A stretch of DNA of 48,046 nt, from positions 1-48,046 of the forward strand of contig JAGVYO010000006.1 in assembly GCA_018303225.1 (NCBI GenBank), in the 5' to 3' direction. Made by a program: the position numbers and the translations under genes. This DNA comes from Candidatus Woesearchaeota archaeon (lineage in GTDB: Archaea > Nanobdellota > Nanobdellia > Woesearchaeales > JAGVYO01). Shown here one piece after another: positions 7,332 through 14,350 of the stretch. The notes beneath the pieces were generated by a model. It was not told the DNA's origin and did not search any database. It saw only the letters and a program-made list of their open reading frames with translations. Within the stretch, counting starts at the first letter, position 1. Every line of letters begins with the position of its first letter.

Positions 7332-8371
7332 AAGGCCTCGATGATTTTTGTGTTGGCTTTCGGAAAAGCATACTTCTTCAGATCGTTTACCGTGACCCAT
7401 TTCCAGTCGGTGCAGCCCAGCGCTTTTGGGGTTCCGTTCTGATACAGGCAGTGGAACGTGTGCAGGGTTATCCTGAAATGGCTGTACGCATGGTTTAATT
7501 TAATAAATGGCTCGTTGACGCGGACCGTAATACCGAGCTCCTCTTTGATCTCGCGCAGGCACGCATTCTGCAACGATTCATTCTTCTTCCTTTTTCCGCC
7601 GGGGAATTCCCATAACCCGCCAAGCAGCCCTTCTTCGGGCCGCAATGCAATCAGCAGTTTATCGTTGTTCCAGATCAGCCCAGCCACCACATCGTAATGC
7701 GGGATTTTCTTCTTGGGAGCAGAATACGGCAGAACAGAAGGGTCTTTCAGCCCATTAAAGGCTTTGCAGTCCGTGTTCAGCGGGCATACCGGGCATTTTG
7801 GCTTCTGCGGCACACAAATCATTGCGCCCAGTTCCATCATCGCCTGGTTGAAATCCGAAGCACGGTTGGCAGGCAGCAGCTGCCGCGCATATTCCCACAA
7901 CTGTTTCTTGGTCTCGGTCTTCTTCGCATCCGTCTCAATGAGGTACAAACGGCTTAATACCCGAATCACATTGCCGTCCAGCACCGGATACGGCTTGTTG
8001 TAGGCGATGCTCAGAACAGCAGCGGTCGTATACGGCCCAAATCCAGGCAGTTGGGAAAGCTCATCGTACGAATCCGGAACTTTTCCTTTATGCGTCTTGA
8101 CAATCTCCTTTGCAGCCCGATGCAGATGCCGCGCCCTGGAATAATACCCCAATCCTTCCCAGACTTTCAGCACTTTTCCCAACGGAGCTTTGGCCAGTTT
8201 CTGAATAGTAGGGAATGTTTTGAGAAACCGTTCGTAATACGGCAGCGCCTGATCCACCCGGGTCTGCTGCAGCATCGCCTCCGAAATCCAGATTCTATAC
8301 GGATCATGAGTCTGTCGCCACGGAAGATTGCGCTTATGGGCCGCATACCACTGCAGTAGGGCATTCTGCAT
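7328..8371 (-). CDS. mutY: A/G-specific adenine glycosylase fused to a complete Nudix domain
   Basis: Removes adenine mispaired with 8-oxoguanine. Residues 1 to about 210 are the HhH-GPD glycosylase: catalytic Glu in WISEAMLQQTRVDQ, hairpin LPGFGPYTTAAV, catalytic Asp in VLDGNVIRVLSR, and the four-cysteine [4Fe-4S] loop CVPQKPKCPVCPLNTDC. Residues about 225-347 are a MutT-like domain. Its Nudix box is intact (G, five residues, E, seven residues, REIKEELGI), whereas the C-terminal domain of bacterial MutY usually has a degenerate box. The protein may therefore combine base excision with clean-up of oxidised nucleotides; that is inference. The gene is coupled to dtdA downstream. Confidence 0.95.
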   Translation of the reverse strand: MQNALLQWYAAHKRNLPWRQTHDPYRIWISEAMLQQTRVDQALPYYERFLKTFPTIQKLAKAPLGKVLKVWEGLGYYSRARHLHRAAKEIVKTHKGKVPDSYDELSQLPGFGPYTTAAVLSIAYNKPYPVLDGNVIRVLSRLYLIETDAKKTETKKQLWEYARQLLPANRASDFNQAMMELGAMICVPQKPKCPVCPLNTDCKAFNGLKDPSVLPYSAPKKKIPHYDVVAGLIWNNDKLLIALRPEEGLLGGLWEFPGGKRKKNESLQNACLREIKEELGITVRVNEPFIKLNHAYSHFRITLHTFHCLYQNGTPKALGCTDWKWVTVNDLKKYAFPKANTKIIEAL

Positions 8372-8410
8372 AAATCGCCAAAATAAGAAATTGTATTTAA
8401 AGGATTGTTT

Positions 8411-8533
8411 TTAACTTCCCCACCCATCATCGTCCTTGTTGTCCCACAGCTCCTTCATCTTGAGCTGTTGGATCCTAGGAAGGAACCCGCCATAGCGATT
8501 CTTTGCCTTTACACGGAGGGGCTTCTTAATCAT
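8411..8533 (-). CDS. Possible small protein with antitoxin-like acidic tail
   Basis: A 40-aa frame from ATG 8533, or 48 aa from TTG 8557. It reads MIKKPLRVKAKNRYGGFLPR at its start and ends LWDNKDDDGWGS. The LWDN-plus-acidic ending is common in small antitoxins of DPANN archaea. The frame stays open for a further 20 codons upstream without a standard start, so it may be the remnant or frameshifted end of a larger antitoxin gene. No toxin follows; mutY starts 39 bp downstream. It is reported because it explains an otherwise empty 280-bp spacer. Confidence 0.35.
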   Translation of the reverse strand: MIKKPLRVKAKNRYGGFLPRIQQLKMKELWDNKDDDGWGS

Positions 8534-8654
8534 CCTTGTAATCAGTTCATTGTGCAATATTAACCTTTTCTTTTCATCATTGGCAACTACTTCTCCCGCA
8601 ACCTTTATAAATAAGTAGATTTATTAATATAAAACTTAATACAAATATAAGTAT

Positions 8655-8876
8655 ATGGCAACCATATTCCGAAGAAAGCTCTACAAGCGTGGCTCTAGCT
8701 TTGAAACTACCGTCCCCATGCCGCTGCTGTTCGCGATTGACACGGCGAGAAAATACAACGTCGTTTTCGCGTTTGAGCCGGAAGCCAACAAGTGGTTCAT
8801 CAAGTTCGAGGAGATTGTAGCAAAGAAACCGGCAAAGAACATTGACGAGAAACTGGAGGAGAAAGGAGGTGGCTGA
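8655..8876 (+). CDS. AbrB-like small protein
   Basis: A 73-aa protein with a beta-rich opening (RRKLYKRGSSFETTVPMPLL) that resembles the AbrB/SpoVT swapped-hairpin fold, then a beta segment (YNVVFAFEPEANKWFIKFEE) and a lysine-rich tail. It is probably a DNA- or RNA-binding accessory factor. A TATA box (TAATATAAAA, about 8624-8633) lies about 26 bp before ATG 8655, so the mRNA is likely leaderless. The stop codon abuts the next start, marking the first gene of a four-gene same-strand run ending at 9846. Confidence 0.65.
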   Translation: MATIFRRKLYKRGSSFETTVPMPLLFAIDTARKYNVVFAFEPEANKWFIKFEEIVAKKPAKNIDEKLEEKGGG

Positions 8877-9182
8877 ATGGAAAACCTGAAAGAAGCACTG
8901 CAGAAAATGAATTATGCCGAATTGGCGCAGCTGAAAAAGGAACTGGAAAACGGCGCGTTTAACATGCGGCGCCTGGTCGGGACGCGTTTGCGCGAGCTGG
9001 AGAATGACCACGAGCGCTACTGCACCCATTGCTCCAGCCACCTGGACCCCTACAGCGTGAATACCTACACCCTGATCTTCGGGCCCTCGGAATTCAAGAA
9101 AAAAGTCTCCTTTTGCGGCCCCGACTGCCTGGAATATTTCCTCAAGAGGGTAAGGGTGATCAAGGAGAGCAGCAAGCATTAA
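8877..9182 (+). CDS. Small putative zinc-binding protein
   Basis: A 101-aa protein. An N-terminal helix (about 3-40, Glu/Lys-rich) leads to a four-cysteine zinc site, YCTHC (about residue 43 on) and FCGPDCLEYF (about residue 79 on). The spacing is that of a zinc ribbon or treble-clef. It starts immediately after the AbrB-like gene, with GGAGGTGG just upstream. I do not recognise the family; DNA or RNA binding is a reasonable guess. Confidence 0.65.
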   Translation: MENLKEALQKMNYAELAQLKKELENGAFNMRRLVGTRLRELENDHERYCTHCSSHLDPYSVNTYTLIFGPSEFKKKVSFCGPDCLEYFLKRVRVIKESSKH

Positions 9183-9208
9183 AAAGAGAGGGCTATTTTC
9201 CAGCAACC

Positions 9209-9463
9209 ATGACCAAGAAAGAAACCTCCGAGGCAAGCAAGGACGAGCAGATCGGCTTTCACAAAGGCGCCCTGAGCACACTGGCCAAGGAACGGCAGGA
9301 GATGTTCAAGATTTTGCAGATTGTCGAGCAGCTGATGCAGATGCACGTCAAAGCGCTGAAAGAATTGGGGGTTGACCTGGCCGAGCAGGCCAAGCAGATT
9401 GAAAAGGAGCCCAAAGAGGTAAAGAAGGTAAAACAAAAGCCCATCGATGATATTCTCAAATGA
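9209..9463 (+). CDS. Hypothetical helical protein
   Basis: An 84-aa, highly charged, almost entirely helical protein with heptad-like spacing in the middle (FKILQIVEQLMQMHVKALKE), so probably a short coiled coil. The frame is open from 9029, but the upstream part overlaps the zinc-protein gene in another frame. ATG 9209, preceded by AAGAGAGGG, is the natural start. Its stop overlaps the DUF371 start by 4 nt (ATGA), so the two are translationally coupled. It may be a partner of its neighbours. Confidence 0.6.
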   Translation: MTKKETSEASKDEQIGFHKGALSTLAKERQEMFKILQIVEQLMQMHVKALKELGVDLAEQAKQIEKEPKEVKKVKQKPIDDILK

Positions 9464-9846
9464 AATTCACCGCATACGGCCATCCGAACATCCTGGCCAC
9501 GCACCCCACCACCATCGAGTTCACCAAAGACAAAGAGCTGTCGTCGGAAGGGGATTGCATTATCGGTGTTAAAGCTGATTTTCTGTTAAAAGATATAAAA
9601 AAGATAGTGGCTAAAGAACAAATAAAGATAACTGTCAAGGTGGACAAATTTAAAGAGGAGATCAGTGCGCAAACAAACAGACTTTTCAATCACGATACCG
9701 AGCTCGTCATCCGAAAAAGCGATTTCTTATCAGATAGGACGCTGGGCATCAAAGCGGATAAGGCAGCAGTTGATTTGGCCAGAAGATTAGTTGAGAAGCT
9801 AAAAGATCCGAAGCAGAAGATCGAAGTGGAGATCATTGCCTTATAG
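9460..9846 (+). CDS. DUF371 family protein
   Basis: 128 aa, full length for the archaeal DUF371 family. Signature segments are the opening GHPNILATHPTTIEFTKD, then EGDCIIGVKADF, and near the end SDRTLGIKADKAAVDLARRL. Function is unknown for the whole family. Its distribution in archaea and coupling to small putative nucleic-acid-binding proteins hint at an information-processing role. It is the last gene of the 8655-9846 run. Confidence 0.88.
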   Translation: MKFTAYGHPNILATHPTTIEFTKDKELSSEGDCIIGVKADFLLKDIKKIVAKEQIKITVKVDKFKEEISAQTNRLFNHDTELVIRKSDFLSDRTLGIKADKAAVDLARRLVEKLKDPKQKIEVEIIAL

Positions 9847-9944
9847 TTTATAGAGATTATATAATTCTTATTACTTTAGAGTGATTACGAGGAGAAGATT
9901 TAAGAACAGAACCCCATTTTCCCGTCGGGAAGGCAGTTATAGCT

Positions 9945-11684
9945 ATGAACAATTCAACCCGGACTATTGACAAGTTGGTAGAAGGTATTGCACGGTTTAG
10001 CATTGCATACTTGGATAGGAATCAACCTGCAAACGGAGGCCTTGAGCAATTAAGATTTATAGGGGATGGTATAGACCTGGAAGGAGACGCTATAGATCTA
10101 GAAAATGTACCTCAGAGAACGATCCAAAACATAGAAAAGGCGGATCCGCTGGAAATTACGTTAAGCATTTACGACCATGATAAAACAAAGACATTGACGG
10201 ATCTCCTTCTGAAAGGCTACAAATCCCATTTCCGTACCCCCAACAAATACAAGCTGGTCCGGTTCGGGGTCGCTTGGAGCATATGGAGCCACATGCTCTA
10301 CAAGCGGAAAAGCGGGGACAGAAACTGGTTCAACCATCCGTTTGAAGTGGCAAGAGAGATTCTCGAGCAATACAGCGGGAAAGCAGATCCCGCACTGATA
10401 GCAGAAGCCTTAATCCATGACAGCTTGGAAGAGCGCATCGCCAACAAAATGAAGCGCGTATCGGAAGCAGAAGGTGTACAAACAAGGGCCGAATTCAGGG
10501 AAATTGGCGAGGAGGGGCAGGATTATCTAAAAGATATAGAGCAAAGAGTCCGAATTCATGCCTTCCAGGATTTAAAGCGGTCGTTGGAGACATTTGTAGA
10601 AACTCGCTTAACGAATAAAAGGCATTACCGAAAAGAAGTTGATCGGTTGCTCTGGGTTACCCACTTCACCACCAAGCCGGCGTACGCAGACTATTTCAGT
10701 TATTTGCAGAGGATGTTTTTCGGTATAAAGGAGATATCAAATGATGCCGAAATCAACAAAAGGTATTCGCCGCAAGAATCGCTTGAGCTATGGAAAAATG
10801 TCCTGGGCGATGCCATGCAAATTAAATTTTCAGATAGGAAGAACAACTCCGAAACCTTGGCCACATTTGGCGATGACGTAAAACTGGTCAATTACTACAA
10901 AAACATTCTTCTCTTGGTGCAGGTGAAACGCTATTTGACCGGAACGGCCGTCATAAGCGCAGAGCTTAAGCAAAACCAACATCTGGTAGCTATGCAGAAC
11001 GCTTTGCTCGAAACCACCATTGAAGGCCTGAAAGCACTGGAAAAAAACATCTACGAAAGGGGCAAGTATGTGCTCAAAGGCGTGCTCGGCAGCTTTAAGG
11101 ATGTAGGGATCAGATATGTTAAAGGAAAAGGAATTGAATTAACCGTAACCGAAGAGATGGAAACAGACGGCAGGAAAGAGAGAAAAACCAGGGGACTCAA
11201 ATGGGAGGATATTAAGCACCAGTGGCTCTACCGCAACAACCAGATGTTTTTCCTTAAGAATAACCCCCGCTTCGGTGTATACGACAAAGCGCTGGCATTG
11301 TACGAATACCTCGGCGGCTTGAATGCCGTGACCGACCCGGGAGAAACAAAAATAGACCGCGAGAGGCATCCGTTGTTGTATCAGATACTGGAAGCCCCGG
11401 AAAGAAGCCAAGTGCCTGTGCTAAAGCTTACAAAATACCTCTCTCCCGGGCATTATCTTTACATTCCCCTCTCTCATTTTGACGGCACCATGGAACGATG
11501 GGCAGCACGCATCCACGACCTCAAAGAAGATACCAGCGAGAAGTGGCCATTAAAGCAGTACTATAAAGATGCCATCGCTTTCAGAAGGGTGGCCGAAAGG
11601 CTACGAGACGATCCGTCGTATCTCCCCGATTTGTCTTCCATCACCCGTGAGCAAGCCCGGAAGATTTCTGTTATCACTAGATAG
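9945..11684 (+). CDS. Large protein with RelA/SpoT-like HD hydrolase domain
   Basis: 579 aa. Residues about 120-305 carry an HD phosphohydrolase pattern like the (p)ppGpp hydrolase domain of RelA/SpoT proteins: NWFNHPFEVAREILEQY (H131), then ALIHDSLEER (H158-D159, E162-E163), and about 135 residues later IKFSDRKNNSETL (D297), which matches KLADRLHNMRTL of Rel enzymes. The N-terminal 110 and C-terminal 270 residues are not recognised. There is no membrane segment. The next gene looks like the matching synthetase half, which strengthens the reading. Base composition is visibly more A/T-rich than in neighbouring housekeeping genes. Hydrolase activity is inferred from motifs only. Confidence 0.62.
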   Translation: MNNSTRTIDKLVEGIARFSIAYLDRNQPANGGLEQLRFIGDGIDLEGDAIDLENVPQRTIQNIEKADPLEITLSIYDHDKTKTLTDLLLKGYKSHFRTPNKYKLVRFGVAWSIWSHMLYKRKSGDRNWFNHPFEVAREILEQYSGKADPALIAEALIHDSLEERIANKMKRVSEAEGVQTRAEFREIGEEGQDYLKDIEQRVRIHAFQDLKRSLETFVETRLTNKRHYRKEVDRLLWVTHFTTKPAYADYFSYLQRMFFGIKEISNDAEINKRYSPQESLELWKNVLGDAMQIKFSDRKNNSETLATFGDDVKLVNYYKNILLLVQVKRYLTGTAVISAELKQNQHLVAMQNALLETTIEGLKALEKNIYERGKYVLKGVLGSFKDVGIRYVKGKGIELTVTEEMETDGRKERKTRGLKWEDIKHQWLYRNNQMFFLKNNPRFGVYDKALALYEYLGGLNAVTDPGETKIDRERHPLLYQILEAPERSQVPVLKLTKYLSPGHYLYIPLSHFDGTMERWAARIHDLKEDTSEKWPLKQYYKDAIAFRRVAERLRDDPSYLPDLSSITREQARKISVITR

Positions 11685-11786
11685 TTACTATAGAATAGAA
11701 AGTTTTAAATAGACCCGTTCTTCCGCATATACCACATGCACGGATAAGTTTATAAAATATATAAATTATAAGAAGAGTGGGTGGCC

Positions 11787-12920
11787 ATGGCAACAAAAAA
11801 TCTGGATCAAGACGCGCCTCTAGAAGAAATAGCAGAAGCCCCTGCTAAAGAAATTGTAGAGTTAAGTCCGGAGCTGAGTCTTCCTGAAATTCTAATTGTA
11901 GGTTCAAAGCCGTTGCATTCGAATCCGCGTTGTGAACATGAAACCCGCATATTAAATGAGGCGATCGTTCAGCGCGTATCTATATTGGAAGATGAGCTGG
12001 AAAAAAGAATTCTACCAAAGATTCTCGGGGTATTTCCCGAGATGGTCGTGGGAGAAACGGCCAAAGCAGATAATGTCCTTAATTATCTGGAAAAATACGA
12101 ATTTTTATTGAGAGTTTTGCCAGAGGAACTCGAAGCTAAACTCCCCTCCGGAATCAGGGAACAAATAAGAAAATACCGGGAGACGATTCCTATTTATCGT
12201 TCCCGCAACAAACGGGAGCCCCCAAATGTAAGGGAGCTTAAACGATTAGCAAATGCATTGACAGACATTGTGTATTATACACTAAGAACTGCAGGGGATG
12301 ATCCTTTCTTGGTGGGTGTAAAGTATAAGGTCCCTGAACGGGTAGGCGCAAAAATTGCCTACCAGATGCTTGAAGGTTACAGGCACCGGAAAGGGAAAAA
12401 GCAAGGAAACGGGTTCAAGAGATACCTCCGGTCCAGAGAGGGAGTTATAAGGGACTACCGGGGAATCCAGGTGGTCACTTTAGGCAGAGAGGGCCTCGGA
12501 AGAGTTAAAGAGAGTGCCACAACCAGCCTTCAGTTAGAAATTGTGCCCGATCATAAAGGCCGACTGATTGATAACCATTACGCCGAGACAGAAAATCCAT
12601 ACCATGCTTTCCACATGGATGTGGTTTGGAACCCAAAACAAAGAAAAGAAGCTACAGAATCAAAGATGTTTGATCCTCACGTGGATGCTGTTGAACTTCA
12701 AATAACAGAGGCGCCTTACCGATATACCAGTGAATTTGGTGTAGAAGGGTATTTTAGGAGAATGGAAGCTGAAAAGAAGGGAATTTTGTTGAACAGGCTA
12801 AATCGAAGAGGTGTACTCGATTTTGAGCCTTTTACCCCCCAAGAATTAGAATGGAAAAAGGAAGTCGAGCGAAGGGTCGTACAACTGATGACGTACCATA
12901 TGCAGAAGCAGAGGAATTGA
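11787..12920 (+). CDS. RelA/SpoT-like nucleotidyltransferase (alarmone synthetase-like)
   Basis: 377 aa. The last 200 residues follow the RelA/SpoT synthetase order: GVKYKVPERVGAKI (the R/K-x-K...S...K ATP-binding element), then VIRDYRGIQVVTL (candidate metal Asp), then NPYHAFHMDVVW (matching the Y-x-x-x-H region) and VELQITEAPYRYTSEFGVEGY (matching E-x-Q-I-R-T...AE.G; Glu is the likely catalytic base). The N-terminal 150 residues are helical and unassigned. ATG 11787 is preferred to GTG 11781; a TATA box (TTTATAAA, 11749-11756) lies about 30 bp upstream. It sits between the HD protein and a transferase. It is A/T-rich in composition. Synthesis of (p)ppGpp or a related product is inferred. 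Confidence 0.62.
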   Translation: MATKNLDQDAPLEEIAEAPAKEIVELSPELSLPEILIVGSKPLHSNPRCEHETRILNEAIVQRVSILEDELEKRILPKILGVFPEMVVGETAKADNVLNYLEKYEFLLRVLPEELEAKLPSGIREQIRKYRETIPIYRSRNKREPPNVRELKRLANALTDIVYYTLRTAGDDPFLVGVKYKVPERVGAKIAYQMLEGYRHRKGKKQGNGFKRYLRSREGVIRDYRGIQVVTLGREGLGRVKESATTSLQLEIVPDHKGRLIDNHYAETENPYHAFHMDVVWNPKQRKEATESKMFDPHVDAVELQITEAPYRYTSEFGVEGYFRRMEAEKKGILLNRLNRRGVLDFEPFTPQELEWKKEVERRVVQLMTYHMQKQRN

Positions 12921-12924
12921 ACAG

Positions 12925-13764
12925 ATGTCAGTAAACAAACACCTTTTCATCGTGCCCAATGAAGGGCCGTTCAATGTAAATGGCGAAGTAAAGGGCAGAA
13001 GGGTATTCAACATCGCTTCGCACGGCTTGAGAAATCCTTACTTCCTCTACAGGGGCGCCGAAGAAGTGGTAGCTGCAGATATTTCACCGCAACAAATCTA
13101 TCTTAATCAACTGATACTCGCAGCCATAAAAAATCTCAAGGGCTATGAATTCATACCTCTGTTTTTCATAGAGCCTGAAAAGCGGTTTGAACAATATGGG
13201 GAGAGGCTAAAGGCGGATCTTCCAGGCGATGAAGGAGATTATGCACAAGTAGCAAGATTGGTCCAACAGTCCAGAGAGAAGCTAACGGATGTCCAGAAAG
13301 CCGCAATCTTAAGGACATTCTATCCATGGCTAATGGACGGAAGCTACAATAAAGTAGGTCAGCGAATGCAACACGATCCTGTAAAATTAAGAGAGGGGGA
13401 TGTAGTAGATGTCCTGAACGGATTTCCAGATGGGTATTTTGCCATGGTAGACCTCAGCAATGTGAGGGATGCAGAATTAGCAAAGAGAAATGGAGGCAAC
13501 GGAAAAGTAGGGGATAAGGGGAGTAACGGAGCCTATGTCCAGTGGGATAGAGCCTTGGCCCAAGCAGCCCATGCAAAATTAGCACCAGGCGGCCTATTGC
13601 GGGAAACCCATTATATGGATAGGGATGAGCACCCTAATCTGGCAAACCTTACCCGCTATTGGACCGATAAGTTTGGAGGCAACGCCGCCGTAGGAATTAC
13701 TACGCCCCTAATAACCGGAAGAGAAAACCGGTTGTGCCTTGAAGTAAGAATGGAAAAACATTAA
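12925..13764 (+). CDS. SAM-dependent transferase-like protein (DUF3419/BtaA-like)
   Basis: 279 aa. A Rossmann-like core is visible: FNIASHGLRNPYFLY, then EVVAADISPQQIYLNQLILA (acidic residue after strand 2, then a helix) and LKGYEFIPLFF. This resembles the DUF3419/BtaA group, which moves the 3-amino-3-carboxypropyl group of SAM to lipids. Later segments are DGYFAMVDLSNVRD and LAPGGLLRETHYMDRD. It lies 4 nt after the synthetase-like gene and is surely co-transcribed with it. Its 3' end overlaps the convergent PUA gene by 4 nt. The substrate is unknown; a non-lipid acceptor is equally possible. Confidence 0.5.
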   Translation: MSVNKHLFIVPNEGPFNVNGEVKGRRVFNIASHGLRNPYFLYRGAEEVVAADISPQQIYLNQLILAAIKNLKGYEFIPLFFIEPEKRFEQYGERLKADLPGDEGDYAQVARLVQQSREKLTDVQKAAILRTFYPWLMDGSYNKVGQRMQHDPVKLREGDVVDVLNGFPDGYFAMVDLSNVRDAELAKRNGGNGKVGDKGSNGAYVQWDRALAQAAHAKLAPGGLLRETHYMDRDEHPNLANLTRYWTDKFGGNAAVGITTPLITGRENRLCLEVRMEKH

Positions 13765-14219
13765 CCCATGACAGCAGCTATCCGTCTCGTCTTCGGCACA
13801 TAATTCAGTATTTTATTGCCCGTCGCTTTCCCGCAGCCTAGGAAATCGCCGCTGTTCTTGATCAAAACAAACCCTCTTTCATCGGTTGCTTTGTCCAGGT
13901 CCGTGCCTCTCAGCCATTCCGAAGCTTCGTCATCATTCAGTTCAAGGACATTCTTCGTGGCCAGCGGGCCGATCAACTGGCTGCCTTCGATGCTCAGCCG
14001 CAACTCGTCGTCTGCCTCCTGCGCAATGTACAGGCCAAGGGAATTGATCCGCAGCCGGGACAAGTCAAGGGTTCCGAATTCCTTGTTGGCTATGAAGATC
14101 TTGCCGTCCTCATTCTTCAGGAAGACGCAATCCGTTTCCAACGTAGCTCCCCACTGCTCCTCAATCTGGGCCAATAATTTCTTGGTCTCTTTCTTGTTTA
14201 GGATATTTAGTTTTTGCAT
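13761..14219 (-). CDS. PUA-domain RNA-binding protein (NIP7/COG3270-like)
   Basis: 152 aa in two parts: an N-terminal alpha/beta domain (to about residue 75) and a C-terminal PUA domain, with the typical LIGPLATKNVLELNDDEASEWLRG and GFVLIKNSGDFLGCGKATG segments and the closing NYVPKTRR. PUA domains bind structured RNA, and such stand-alone proteins act in rRNA/ribosome maturation or with RNA methylases. Which one is served here cannot be told. It shares its stop region (TTAA) with the convergent transferase gene. Confidence 0.78.
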   Translation of the reverse strand: MQKLNILNKKETKKLLAQIEEQWGATLETDCVFLKNEDGKIFIANKEFGTLDLSRLRINSLGLYIAQEADDELRLSIEGSQLIGPLATKNVLELNDDEASEWLRGTDLDKATDERGFVLIKNSGDFLGCGKATGNKILNYVPKTRRIAAVMG

Positions 14220-14229
14220 TTTTAGATTT

Positions 14230-14340
14230 TTCCAATAAAAGTTTTAATTTTGTCTGCGGTTAGGCTCATCCCAAAAATTCCGTGCCGGAATTTTTGAAAT
14301 GAACGCTATCGCAACAAAAATGATTTTTAAGTTAATGCAC
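14230..14340. repeat. MITE-like palindromic element, copy 1
   Basis: A complete copy of about 110 bp between the PUA and aIF5B genes. The left end has TCCAAT, then TGCGGTTAGGCTCATCCC. The central hairpin pairs CAAAAATTCCG (14272-14282) with CGGAATTTTTG (14286-14296). Then come CGCTATCGCAACAAAAA and the right end GTTAATGCAC. The same order of blocks is found at 21.6, 25.3, 26.8 and 43.9 kb. Confidence 0.8.
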
Positions 14341-14350
14341 AATTTCCTTT

